A stretch of DNA of 64,000 nucleotides from Bacillota bacterium. Its GTDB lineage: Bacteria > Bacillota > Bacilli > Paenibacillales > Paenibacillaceae. Shown here piece after piece: positions 42,976 to 51,234 of the stretch (its first letter is position 1; every line of letters begins with the position of its first letter). A program made the position numbers and the translations under genes. Where the stretch lies: the NCBI GenBank assembly GCA_023460795.1, contig JAEWPC010000020.1:62001-126000 (forward strand), given 5' to 3'. Below the pieces are notes generated by a model. It was given only the letters and a program-made list of their open reading frames with translations. It was not told the DNA's origin and ran no database searches.

Positions 42976-43257
42976 TTGTTGCGCAGTTTGCACAAAAGTA
43001 TCCGATTACATTGTGCCATGTGTTGCACAAATCAACAAGACGAGGGATTGTTAGAAAACGAAAGATATATGGAGCAATGCTAATATTATATAACCAAAAT
43101 GACGGAAAATAATCTGTGCAAACGATTTACTTATTCTTGTTTTGGCGTATCATAAGAACTGTGTTAAAAAGCGCTTTCAACACCGCGTACATGCCTGTTA
43201 TGTAAGAGAAGATCGACTTTTGCCACGTTGTGCAAGTTTGAACAAACGTTTGCGCAA
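42976..43257. promoter_or_regulatory. Cluster of MalR/LacI-type operator-like sites and malE promoter
   Basis: The 437-base gap between the regulator and malE holds repeated TTGTGCAAA/TTTGCGCAA elements: 42976-42995 (TTGTTGCGCAGTTTGCACAA), 43021-43030, 43116-43125, 43228-43240 and 43241-43257. The last contains the perfect palindrome CAAACGTTTG (43243-43252). A promoter TTTACT-N16-TATCAT (43126-43153) directly follows the third element. A cre-like half-match AAAAAGCGCTTTCA sits at 43166-43179. The arrangement suits repression by the divergent LacI-type regulator plus catabolite control. Confidence 0.55.
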
Positions 43258-43342
43258 TTCGTGCATCATCGTGTGGCATGATGGCATGCGGTCAAAGAGG
43301 CGTACAAATCTATTGAGAATCAGAGAGGGGTTCACACGGTTT

Positions 43343-44653
43343 ATGAGCAAAAAACAACTGCTACTTCTGTCCCTGGCGTTGACGACTGCGGTCGGTTTGA
43401 CAGCATGCGGAAGCAACAACAACAATGGGAACAACGCATCCCCTAGCGCACCTGCTGCTACGGAGAGCGCTCCGGCCGGATCCGAGGGAGCGGCTGAAGA
43501 CCTCGCGCCGGAAGCGGGCGCAAAGCTCGTCGTTTGGTACTCCGCAAGCGAAAAACAGCTTGTAGAAGAAGCGGCTGCAACCTTCAAAGACAAATACGGC
43601 ATCGACGTGGAAATCCAAGACGTAGGCCCGGATAAATCGATCGAGAAAATCATCAACGACGGCCCTGCAGGCGTTGGCGCGGACGTGTTCCTCGCGGTAC
43701 ACGACCGTCTTGGCGCGGCAGTCCAAGCCGGCGTCGTTCTTCCGAACGATCTGCACGAAGAGGGTTCCAAAGCGAACAACTCCGACAAATCGGTCGATGC
43801 ATTCACGATCGACAACGTTCTCTACGGTTATCCGATGTCCGTCGAGACGACGGCCGTATTCTATAATAAAGACCTCGTGCCAACGCCGCCGAAGACTTGG
43901 GACGAAGTGATCTCCTTCGCCAAAGGCTTTAACGATACGAAGAACCAAAAATACGCGTACATGTGGGAAGTCGGCAACGGCTACTGGAGCTGGGCATTCT
44001 TCGGCGGATACGGCGCGTACGTATTCGGCAACAACGGTTCGGACCCGAACGACATCGGCCTGAACAACGAAGGCGGCGTAGAAGCCGCGAAGTTCTTCGA
44101 AAGCCTCAAGGATCAAATCCTTCCGATCAAAGCCGGCGACATCAAAGCCGACATCAAAACGAGCTTGTTCAACGAGGGTAAACTCGCGATGAACGTATCC
44201 GGCCCATGGCAAACGAAAGAATTCCAAGCCAGCGTCAAAAACCTTGGCGTTATGGAATACCCTACGCTGCCTAACGGCAAGCCAATGATGCCGTTCTCCG
44301 GCGTTAAAGGCTTCCTGGTTAACGCTTACTCCAAATATCCGATCGCCGCGAAAATGTTCGCCGAGCTCGTATCCGGCGAAGCGTCGCAAGCGCGCAACTT
44401 CGAACTGTTCGGAAGCTTGCCTTCCAACAAGAACGTAGCCGCAAGCTCGACGGTAAGCAACGATCCGTTCGCAAGCGTGTTCCTGAGCCAGTTCAATAAT
44501 TCCACGCCAATGCCTAAGATCGCCGAAATGAACGGCTTCTGGGCAACGCACGAAGCGGCTCTCGCTTCCCTGTGGAACGACAAAGCAGACGCTAAGAAGA
44601 CGATGGACGACTGGGCGAAGAAGATCAAAGACGCAAACGCCGCTGCTCAGTAA
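43343..44653 (+). CDS. malE: Maltose/maltodextrin-binding lipoprotein
   Basis: A 436-residue lipoprotein. The ATG at 43343 starts a signal peptide KKQLLLLSLALTT with lipobox GLTAC (C22), then an Asn/Ala/Pro/Glu linker. The mature domain matches MalE/MdxE: LVVWYSASEKQLVEEAAATF, PAGVGADVFLAVHDRLG, YGYPMSVETTAVFYNKDLV, FNEGKLAMNVSGPW and a final WAKKIKDANAAAQ. It captures maltodextrins for MalFG. It is the first gene of malEFG-amylase, and its expression is probably raised over the permeases by the hairpin at 44690. Codon choice is strongly biased, in line with high expression. Confidence 0.93.
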   Translation: MSKKQLLLLSLALTTAVGLTACGSNNNNGNNASPSAPAATESAPAGSEGAAEDLAPEAGAKLVVWYSASEKQLVEEAAATFKDKYGIDVEIQDVGPDKSIEKIINDGPAGVGADVFLAVHDRLGAAVQAGVVLPNDLHEEGSKANNSDKSVDAFTIDNVLYGYPMSVETTAVFYNKDLVPTPPKTWDEVISFAKGFNDTKNQKYAYMWEVGNGYWSWAFFGGYGAYVFGNNGSDPNDIGLNNEGGVEAAKFFESLKDQILPIKAGDIKADIKTSLFNEGKLAMNVSGPWQTKEFQASVKNLGVMEYPTLPNGKPMMPFSGVKGFLVNAYSKYPIAAKMFAELVSGEASQARNFELFGSLPSNKNVAASSTVSNDPFASVFLSQFNNSTPMPKIAEMNGFWATHEAALASLWNDKADAKKTMDDWAKKIKDANAAAQ

Positions 44654-44689
44654 TCGACAGAGACATCTAGAATAAACGAGTTCACCACG

Positions 44690-44712
44690 CACCCGCCGGA
44701 TATCGGCGGGTG
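44690..44712 (+). other. Intercistronic stem-loop between malE and malF
   Basis: CACCCGCCG (44690-44698) and CGGCGGGTG (44704-44712) form a perfect 9-base stem with a 5-base loop and no T-run. As in classical malE-malF intergenic hairpins it may protect malE mRNA or reduce read-through into malF. Confidence 0.65.
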
Positions 44713-44741
44713 TATGGTTTACAGGAAGGAGAGGACAGCGT

Positions 44742-46034
44742 TTGAATAGAACTCCGACGATCGCGGGATGGCTATCCGCGCTCTTCATGGGACTCGGACA
44801 ATGGTATAACCGGCAATACGCGAAGGCCGTCTTTTTCATTGCCGTATATGCGACGGGATTGTACGTGGCTTTCGCCGTGCTGCCGCCGTATTTGAAAGGT
44901 TTAATTTCGCTGGGAGACAAGGGAGTACATCTAGAGAAAGTCGGCAAAATATCCAGGCTTGTTCCGGGCGACCATTCGATTTTCATGATGATTAACGGCG
45001 TGCTCGCGATGCTCGTGCTGCTGGTCATCGTTTTCCTCTACGTATTGAACATTCGCGACGCGGTGACGGTCGGACGCAGACGGGCGCAAGGACAGGATCC
45101 TTCCAAGCTGAACAACGGCATGTTCCCGTGGCTTCTTCTTGCAATCCCTTTCCTGGGCGTGCTATTCTTCACGGTCATGCCGATCGTGTTCACGTCGCTG
45201 ATCGCGTTCACCAACTATTCGTCGCCTAATCATATTCCGGCCAAAAACCTGGTCGATTGGGTAGGGTTCTCGACGTTCAACAATCTGTTCAATATGACAG
45301 GGTGGAGCGACACGTTCATCGGCGTCCTCACCTGGACGATCATATGGGCTATTCTGGCTACCGTGACCTGTTACTTCGGCGGCATCCTCGTGGCGTTGCT
45401 CATTAGCCAGCAAGGCGTTAAGTTCAAAGGCTTCTGGCGTACGCTGTACATCATTCCTTACGCCATCCCTCAATTCGTATCCTTGCTGATCATGCGGAAC
45501 ATGCTGAACGAGCAGTTCGGGCCGATCAACCAGTATTTCCGGGCGTTCGGATTAAGCGGATTGCCATGGCTGAACGATCCGTTCTGGGCGAAGGTGTCGG
45601 TTATCGTGGTTAATATGTGGATCGGCATTCCGGTAACGATGGTTCTCGTCATGGGCATTCTGACGACGATACCGAGAGACCTCTACGAAGCGGCCGACGT
45701 CGACGGGGCATCGCAGTGGATGAAATTCCGCAATATCACGATGCCTTATATCCTGTTCGCGACGGCGCCGATCTTGATCTCGCAGTTCGTCGGTAATATC
45801 AACAACTTTAACGTCATTTACCTGCTCACGGGCGGCGGTCCCGCGACGGTTAATTACAACAACGCGGGCGAGACGGATTTGCTCGTCACGTGGCTCTTTA
45901 AATTGACGATCGACTTCAAGCAATACAATATCGCGGCGGCTGTCGCGATCCTGATCTTCCTGTTCATCGCTACGGCGGCAATCCTGCTGTTCCGGAGAAC
46001 GAAATCCTACCAAGAGGAGGACATGATCCAATGA
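44742..46034 (+). CDS. malF: Maltodextrin ABC transporter permease MalF with N-terminal extension
   Basis: A 430-residue permease, TTG start behind AAGGAGAGG. The usual MalF core begins near residue 125 (FPWLLLAIPFLGVLFFTVMP) and holds the EAA loop LYEAADVDGASQWMKFRNITMP. In front lies an extra hydrophobic module of about 110 residues (GWLSALFMGLGQWYNRQYAK, then two or three helices), similar to the TM2-like N-terminus seen in some Bacillales MalF proteins. The last four bases overlap malG (ATGA). It forms the maltodextrin channel with MalG. Confidence 0.92.
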   Translation: MNRTPTIAGWLSALFMGLGQWYNRQYAKAVFFIAVYATGLYVAFAVLPPYLKGLISLGDKGVHLEKVGKISRLVPGDHSIFMMINGVLAMLVLLVIVFLYVLNIRDAVTVGRRRAQGQDPSKLNNGMFPWLLLAIPFLGVLFFTVMPIVFTSLIAFTNYSSPNHIPAKNLVDWVGFSTFNNLFNMTGWSDTFIGVLTWTIIWAILATVTCYFGGILVALLISQQGVKFKGFWRTLYIIPYAIPQFVSLLIMRNMLNEQFGPINQYFRAFGLSGLPWLNDPFWAKVSVIVVNMWIGIPVTMVLVMGILTTIPRDLYEAADVDGASQWMKFRNITMPYILFATAPILISQFVGNINNFNVIYLLTGGGPATVNYNNAGETDLLVTWLFKLTIDFKQYNIAAAVAILIFLFIATAAILLFRRTKSYQEEDMIQ

Positions 46035-46861
46035 AGCCGAAGCTGCTCATTAGCTATATCGTGCTGGCGCTGATCGGCGTCGTATCGATCTACCCGGCGC
46101 TCTGGACGGTGCTGTCCTCCTTCCGCGTAGGCAACTCGCTGTTCAGCGATACGTTCATTCCGCAGCACTGGACGCTCGATCACTACAAGGATTTGTTCAG
46201 GACGCGCGGAACCCGGGATATCCAATACGCCAAGTGGTTCTGGAATACGTTGCAGGTCGCGGCGGTCAGCACGGTCATCGGTACGATTCTTCAGCTGCTT
46301 ACCGCGTACGCCTTCTCCCGGTTCCGCTTCAAGGGGCGCAAGCCGATGATGATGGTCGTGCTCATTCTTGGCATGTTCCCGGGCTTCCTGAGCATCATCG
46401 CAATCTTCTCGATCCTGCAGAAGCTCCAGCTGCTTGATTCCAAGTGGGGTCTCGTCCTCGTGTATTCGGCGGGCTCCGCGCTCGGTATGTTCGTGGCCAA
46501 AGGATTCTTCGACACGATTCCGCGCAGCTTGGAAGAAGCCGCGAGAATCGACGGAGCGAACAATATGTCGATTTTCTTCCGGATCATCCTGCCGCTCTCG
46601 CGTCCGATCATCACCTATATTTCTTTGATGACATTCACCGGCGCGTGGGTCGACTTTATTTTCGCAAGGGCGATCCTGACCTCCAGGGACGAGTGGACGC
46701 TGGCCGTAGGCTTGTGGAGCATCATCGATTCGTACAACAGCACGGAATTCACGCTGTTCGCCGCAGGATGCGTGCTCGTCGCGATTCCGATCACGATTCT
46801 CTACATGTACACGCAACGCTTCCTTGTCGACGGATTGACCGCGGGAGCATCCAAAGGATGA
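46031..46861 (+). CDS. malG: Maltodextrin ABC transporter permease MalG
   Basis: A 276-residue permease with six helices. The start overlaps the malF stop, and its own stop overlaps the amylase start, so translation is coupled on both sides. The EAA loop is SLEEAARIDGANNMSIFFRIILP, and the end is LTAGASKG, the MalG tail. It completes the MalEFG importer; the ATPase gene is absent, as usual for MsmX-dependent systems. Confidence 0.93.
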   Translation: MKPKLLISYIVLALIGVVSIYPALWTVLSSFRVGNSLFSDTFIPQHWTLDHYKDLFRTRGTRDIQYAKWFWNTLQVAAVSTVIGTILQLLTAYAFSRFRFKGRKPMMMVVLILGMFPGFLSIIAIFSILQKLQLLDSKWGLVLVYSAGSALGMFVAKGFFDTIPRSLEEAARIDGANNMSIFFRIILPLSRPIITYISLMTFTGAWVDFIFARAILTSRDEWTLAVGLWSIIDSYNSTEFTLFAAGCVLVAIPITILYMYTQRFLVDGLTAGASKG

Positions 46862-48429
46862 ATCGGCCGCTGCGCGCTGCAGCGGGCGTGCTCATCGGTT
46901 CGAGCTTGCTGCTTGCCGCCTGCTCGAAGGGCGAGACGAAGCAAGCCGATGGGCCTAGCAACGCCTACTACGAAATATTCGTTCGATCGTTCGCGGATTC
47001 GAATGGCGATGGGATCGGCGACCTGAACGGCGTGACGAGCAAGCTGGATTATATCGATAAACTCGGCGTAGACGGCATCTGGCTCATGCCGATTAATCCG
47101 TCCCCGAGCTATCATGGTTACGACGTAACCGACTATTACGGAATCAACCCGGACTACGGCACGCCGGAAGACTTCAAGAAGCTGATCGCCGAAGCCCACA
47201 AGCGCGATATTAAAGTGATCATGGATCTTGTCGTCAACCATACGAGCGTGGAGCACCCGTGGTTCGCCGATTCCGCTTCAGGCCAGGATAGCGAGCACCG
47301 CGACTGGTACACCTGGGCCAGCGCCCGTCCTGAAGGGGCGAGTCCTTCTGACGGAGCTACTGGAGCTGCGCCTTGGCACTCCCGGCTGGGCGACGAATAC
47401 TTGGGCATATTCTGGGAAGGGATGCCCGACCTGAACTTCGACAACCCCGATGTCCGCAAGGAGATCATAGGCATCGGCCAATATTGGCTGAAGCAAGGCG
47501 TCGACGGATTCAGGCTCGATGCCGCCAAGCATATTTACGGCGACTTCAACTCGACGCTCAAGACGAAGAAGGTCAAGGATGCCAACCAAGCTTGGTGGCA
47601 AGAGTTCCGTAAAGGCATGAGCGAGGTTAAGCCGGACGCGTACCTCGTCGGCGAAGTGTGGGACGCGACCGCGGTCATCGGTCCGTTCTTGAACGATGCG
47701 CTGGACTCGGCGTTCAACTTCGATCTGGCGACTAATTTGATTAGCGCGGCGGATTCGGAGAAGGCGCCGGACTTCGGATTTACGGTGTCCCGTGTGAATG
47801 AGTTTTACGCCAAGCAATCCGGCGGCAAAGCCGTGGACGCGGTGTTCTTGACCAACCACGACCAGAACCGCGTCATGACCGCCTTGAAAGGCAACGCGGA
47901 TCATGCCAAGACGGCCGCCGCCCTCATGCTGACGATGCCGGGCAACGCGTTCATCTATTACGGCGAAGAGCTCGGCATGACCGGTGCCAAACCGGATGAG
48001 CGCATTCGCGAGCCGTTCCCATGGAAGATCGCGCCGGGTGATCCGGCCGAGACGACCTGGGAAGCCGCGACGGGCCGAGGAGACGGCCAAGTGTCCGTGG
48101 AGGCGGAAGACGAGACCCCCCGCTCGCTTCTGAACCATTACCGGACGCTGCTATCTTGGCGCATGCAAGAGCCGGCTCTGCGCGGAGGTACGATCGAGTC
48201 CTATGATACGGACAACGACGCGATTGCCTCCTATGTTCGCAAGAACGACGAACAGACGTTGCTCGTGCTCCACAATCTGTCGGGCAAGCAGCAGGTCGTC
48301 GCGCTCGCGGAGACGAAGGCGCAGCCGACCAAGTTCGGCAAGCTCGTCCTGTCGACGAGCGAAGACGCCGTCTTGAAAGGGCGGGAGTTAATTCTTCCGC
48401 CGTACGCAAGCGTCGTATTGCAACCGTAA
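46858..48429 (+). CDS. Secreted alpha-amylase-type lipoprotein, glycoside hydrolase family 13
   Basis: A 523-residue protein starting at ATG 46858 within the malG stop. The signal peptide has lipobox LLAAC (C20). The GH13 barrel carries its conserved regions: DLVVNHTS (region I), DGFRLDAAKH with nucleophile D221, LVGEVWD with acid/base E266, and FLTNHDQNR with D335. A short C-terminal beta domain follows (ILPPYASVVLQP). The overall pattern resembles oligo-1,6-glucosidase/alpha-amylase lipoproteins of Paenibacillus. Anchored outside the cell, it would cut starch or maltodextrins for the MalEFG importer encoded just upstream. Translational coupling to malG supports this. Confidence 0.92.
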   Translation: MNRPLRAAAGVLIGSSLLLAACSKGETKQADGPSNAYYEIFVRSFADSNGDGIGDLNGVTSKLDYIDKLGVDGIWLMPINPSPSYHGYDVTDYYGINPDYGTPEDFKKLIAEAHKRDIKVIMDLVVNHTSVEHPWFADSASGQDSEHRDWYTWASARPEGASPSDGATGAAPWHSRLGDEYLGIFWEGMPDLNFDNPDVRKEIIGIGQYWLKQGVDGFRLDAAKHIYGDFNSTLKTKKVKDANQAWWQEFRKGMSEVKPDAYLVGEVWDATAVIGPFLNDALDSAFNFDLATNLISAADSEKAPDFGFTVSRVNEFYAKQSGGKAVDAVFLTNHDQNRVMTALKGNADHAKTAAALMLTMPGNAFIYYGEELGMTGAKPDERIREPFPWKIAPGDPAETTWEAATGRGDGQVSVEAEDETPRSLLNHYRTLLSWRMQEPALRGGTIESYDTDNDAIASYVRKNDEQTLLVLHNLSGKQQVVALAETKAQPTKFGKLVLSTSEDAVLKGRELILPPYASVVLQP

Positions 48430-48448
48430 GAACAGCTGAATAAGCACT

Positions 48449-48490
48449 TAACCCTCGCGCCTGAACCCCCTTCAGGCTCGGGGGTTATTT
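48449..48490 (+). terminator. Terminator of the malEFG-amylase operon
   Basis: TAACCC..GCCTGAA and TTCAGGC..GGGTTA form a long stem (48449-48465 with 48471-48487) around CCCCC, with one small internal mismatch, followed by TTT. It starts 20 bases after the amylase stop. Confidence 0.85.
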
Positions 48491-48554
48491 CGTTGGCGAG
48501 GTACTCTACTTAGGAGATTTGACCAAATATCGTACAAAGTAACTTGCTGGCGAT

Positions 48555-48583
48555 TTGGGCGCACTGGTTGACGATGGTATAAT
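48555..48583 (+). promoter_or_regulatory. Candidate promoter of the FMN reductase gene
   Basis: TTGGGC (48555-48560), a 17-base spacer and a perfect TATAAT (48578-48583) lie 78 bases before the ATG at 48662. Confidence 0.6.
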
Positions 48584-48661
48584 CCGATGGTACGATGGAT
48601 CTGTAAAATTAATCCTTATTGGAATAGTCAGAATTACATAAGAGAGATAGGAGTGGGGAGT

Positions 48662-49225
48662 ATGGCGAATATCGTCATCGTATCCGGAAGCCCGACGGCA
48701 AACTCGCGCCTGTACGGATTAACGCAATATAGCGAGTCGCAATTGCAACGGCTCGGCCATGAGGTCGGCCATCTGCAGGTTGCATCTCTGCCCGCGGAAG
48801 ATTTGATCAAGGCGAACTTCGCGAGTCCGGCGGTGATCGGAGCCGTCGCTCAAGTGGAGAAGGCGGATGCCGTCATTATCGCCAGTCCGGTATACAAGGC
48901 TTCTTATACCGGCGTGCTGAAGACGTTCCTGGATTTGATTCCGCAGAAAGGCTTTCAGAATAAAGTCATCGCTCCGCTCTTCATCGGCGGCACGATCGCG
49001 CATCTGCTGTCGATCGATTATGCGCTGAAGCCGGTAGCGGCGGCGCTCGGCGCGACGAATATCCTGAGCGGCGTATATGCGATCGACCAATGGGTGGAGC
49101 GCGTTGACGGCGGGGGCTTTAAGCTGGCCGACGAACTGACCGAGCGTCTCGACCATACGATCGCCCAGTTGAACGAGGAATTGAAATGGCAGGCGCTCCG
49201 CCAAGGAACGCCTGCCGCGAAATAA
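48662..49225 (+). CDS. NADPH-dependent FMN reductase, SsuE-like
   Basis: A 187-residue flavodoxin-like reductase. It begins ANIVIVSGSPTANSRLYGL (phosphate-binding loop SGSPTANSR), with ADAVIIASPVYKASYTGVLKTFLDLIP (flavin site) and LFIGGTIAHLLSIDYALKP, all typical of SsuE and related reductases that supply reduced FMN to two-component monooxygenases. The ATG at 48662 has TAGGAGTGGGGAG upstream and is better than an ATG at 48587 that overlaps the promoter. It is converged on by the neopullulanase gene with one base between stops. No partner monooxygenase is nearby. Confidence 0.9.
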   Translation: MANIVIVSGSPTANSRLYGLTQYSESQLQRLGHEVGHLQVASLPAEDLIKANFASPAVIGAVAQVEKADAVIIASPVYKASYTGVLKTFLDLIPQKGFQNKVIAPLFIGGTIAHLLSIDYALKPVAAALGATNILSGVYAIDQWVERVDGGGFKLADELTERLDHTIAQLNEELKWQALRQGTPAAK

Positions 49226-49226
49226 A

Positions 49227-50972
49227 TCAGATTCGGATGATCGCGTAACCGTACGAAGGAAGCGCAACGCTCAGCGTGTCTTTGCTTTCCGTTACGGTGC
49301 CGTCGCCGAATACGACCTGAGCAGCCGTTTTGCTTCCGATCGGGAGCGAGACGGTTGCTTTTTGTTGGTCGGCGTTTAGCGCGACGATGAATTTCTCTTC
49401 GCCCTGTTCGCGCGAATAGACGAGCGTGTTGTCGCCGCTTTCCGCATGCAGAACCTTGTACTCGCCGTCCCTGAAGGCGCGATGGTTGCGGCGCAGCCGC
49501 ACGAGCTGGCTGAAGAAGCCGAATAGCTCGCGGTCCTGCTTCTCTTCCTCCCACGGCATGCACTTGCGGCAGCCCGGATCTTGTCCGCCGTCCAGCCCGA
49601 CTTCGTCTCCATAATAGATGCACGGAGTGCCCGAGAACGTAAATTGTATCGCCGTCGCGAGCTTCATCATTCTTTTATCGTCTTTGCACAAAGTCAGCAA
49701 CCGCGGCGTGTCGTGGCTTCCGAGCAAGTTGAAAGCCGCCTCCGACGCTTGCTGCGGATACGCCGCGAGCAAGGAACCGACCAAGTCCGCGAACTGTTTG
49801 CCGTCGCGAGTGCCCCTCACCGCGAAGTCGAGCACCGCCTCGGTGAACGGGTAGTTCATGACCGCATCGAATTGGTCTCCGCTAAGCCATGGCAACGAAT
49901 CGTGCCAAATCTCTCCCAAGATATACGCCTCGGGATTTGCGCGCTTCACGACGTCGCGGAACGATCGCCAGAACCGATGATCGACTTCGTTGGCGACGTC
50001 CAGACGCCAGCCGTCCACGCCGATATCCTCGATCCAATAACGCGCGACCTCGAGCAGATGCGCCTGCACCTTCGGATTTTCCGTGTTCAGCTTCGGCATA
50101 TGGCGTTCGAATGCGAACGTATCGTAGGTCGGAATCCCATCCTTCACGTCGATCGGAAATTCGCGGACGTGAAACCAATCCGCGTATTCGGAAGCGGCTC
50201 CCTTGTCGAGCACGTCGACGAACGGAGGCCATTCCCTGCCGCTATGATTGAACACGGCGTCCAGCAGCACGCGGATCCCGCGCTGATGGCAGGCGTCGAC
50301 CAGCTTCCTCAGCAGCTCGTTCGTGCCGAAATGCGGATCGACTTTCAAATAATCCTTCGTATCGTACTTATGATTCGTCGGCGCTTCGAACAGAGGGTTG
50401 AAGTAGATGGCGTTGACGCCGAGCGCCGTCAGATGGTCCAGGTGATCGAGCACGCCCTGCAGGTCGCCGCCGAAGAAGTTGCTCGTCGTCGGCTCGCCGC
50501 CCCAAGGCTCTACGCCTACGGGATCGAGCGAGCGGTCTCCGTTCGCGAATCGCTCGGGGAAGATTTGATAGAACACGGCGTCCTTAACCCATGCCGGCGG
50601 TTCGAAGACGTCCGCGGGATTCAGGAACGGGAATTCGAAGAACAGGTTGCGGCTGGCGGGTTCTTCCTCCTGCAAGCCTTGCTCGTCTAACCAGAGCGTC
50701 TCCGCGCCGGATACGAGCTTAAATCCGTATTTAAGTCTTCGATATTTCGGCTGGATGGCGATCTGCCAGTAGTCGAACAGCGAGTCCTGCGCGTAGACGG
50801 CCATGGCGGATTCGCTGGCTCCTACGATATGCCAATCGTATTTATCCCCGTGAATCAGCTCGACCCGTTCGACGTCGTCGCGCTTCGTGCGCAGCCGGAT
50901 ATGGATCGTCGAACGATCGTAAGCGTAAGACCAGTTGTTTTTGGGACGGTGGAAAATCGCTTCTCTAAGCAT
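49227..50972 (-). CDS. Neopullulanase/cyclomaltodextrinase-type GH13 enzyme
   Basis: A 581-residue cytoplasmic enzyme. The N-terminal CBM34-like domain (EAIFHRPKNNWSYAYDRSTI) precedes the GH13 barrel, which has the subfamily pattern VFYQIFPERFANGD, DAVFNHSG, VDGWRLDVANEVD (nucleophile Asp), ILGEIWHD (acid/base Glu) and LLGSHDTPR. Length and domain layout match Bacillus neopullulanase (about 588). It would cut maltodextrins and cyclodextrins imported by MalEFG. I start at 50972 (ATG); GGAGG lies 12 bases upstream. A hairpin with a T-tail lies in the leader. Confidence 0.93.
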   Translation of the reverse strand: MLREAIFHRPKNNWSYAYDRSTIHIRLRTKRDDVERVELIHGDKYDWHIVGASESAMAVYAQDSLFDYWQIAIQPKYRRLKYGFKLVSGAETLWLDEQGLQEEEPASRNLFFEFPFLNPADVFEPPAWVKDAVFYQIFPERFANGDRSLDPVGVEPWGGEPTTSNFFGGDLQGVLDHLDHLTALGVNAIYFNPLFEAPTNHKYDTKDYLKVDPHFGTNELLRKLVDACHQRGIRVLLDAVFNHSGREWPPFVDVLDKGAASEYADWFHVREFPIDVKDGIPTYDTFAFERHMPKLNTENPKVQAHLLEVARYWIEDIGVDGWRLDVANEVDHRFWRSFRDVVKRANPEAYILGEIWHDSLPWLSGDQFDAVMNYPFTEAVLDFAVRGTRDGKQFADLVGSLLAAYPQQASEAAFNLLGSHDTPRLLTLCKDDKRMMKLATAIQFTFSGTPCIYYGDEVGLDGGQDPGCRKCMPWEEEKQDRELFGFFSQLVRLRRNHRAFRDGEYKVLHAESGDNTLVYSREQGEEKFIVALNADQQKATVSLPIGSKTAAQVVFGDGTVTESKDTLSVALPSYGYAIIRI

Positions 50973-51031
50973 GCGTTCGTTAAACCTCCATGTGATCGAC
51001 CTGAATGTAAGGATGCCCGCAACTACAGCAA

Positions 51032-51075
51032 AAGGCACACCCCCGGGACATTGAATCGCTCCGAGGTTGTGCCTT
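51032..51075 (-). terminator. Hairpin with T-tail in the neopullulanase leader, possible attenuator
   Basis: Leftward, AAGGCACAACC and GGTGTGCCTT (51075-51065 with 51041-51032) form a roughly 10-base stem followed by TTGC, i.e. CCTTTTGC. It lies between the promoter at 51118-51146 and the start codon at 50972, so it could attenuate transcription. An alternative is a plain terminator for read-through. Confidence 0.5.
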
Positions 51076-51117
51076 CCGTCGTTCGGCAAGGGCAGCATGG
51101 CCTTTTAGTTAGCCACC

Positions 51118-51146
51118 ATTATACTACAGTTCTAATAGGGTTGAAA
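51118..51146 (-). promoter_or_regulatory. Candidate promoter of the neopullulanase gene
   Basis: Leftward TTTCAA (51146-51141), a 17-base spacer and a perfect TATAAT (51123-51118). It gives a leader of roughly 140 bases. The divergent DUF1802 gene has its own TATAAT at 51196-51201 on the plus strand. Confidence 0.5.
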
Positions 51147-51234
51147 ATACAGCAGTCATCATGGGACGAGCAAGCCGAAGCAACGCCGAATATGTTATAA
51201 TATGGGGATGGTTCTAAGGAGGGCGGATCAGACT

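Noticed and set aside
43142..43342. N-terminal extension of malE from 43142
   Set aside because: The extension would put about 67 Arg/Cys-rich residues before a perfect signal peptide and overlaps operator sequences.
46444..46857. Long in-frame upstream extension of the amylase gene
   Set aside because: It overlaps malG in another frame, is rich in Arg/His like an antisense-type shadow, and a signal peptide with lipobox begins exactly at 46858.
50973..51150. T-box leader before the neopullulanase gene
   Set aside because: A hairpin with T-tail exists, but no AGGGTGGNACCGCG antiterminator or specifier loop is present, and the gene is not amino-acid related.
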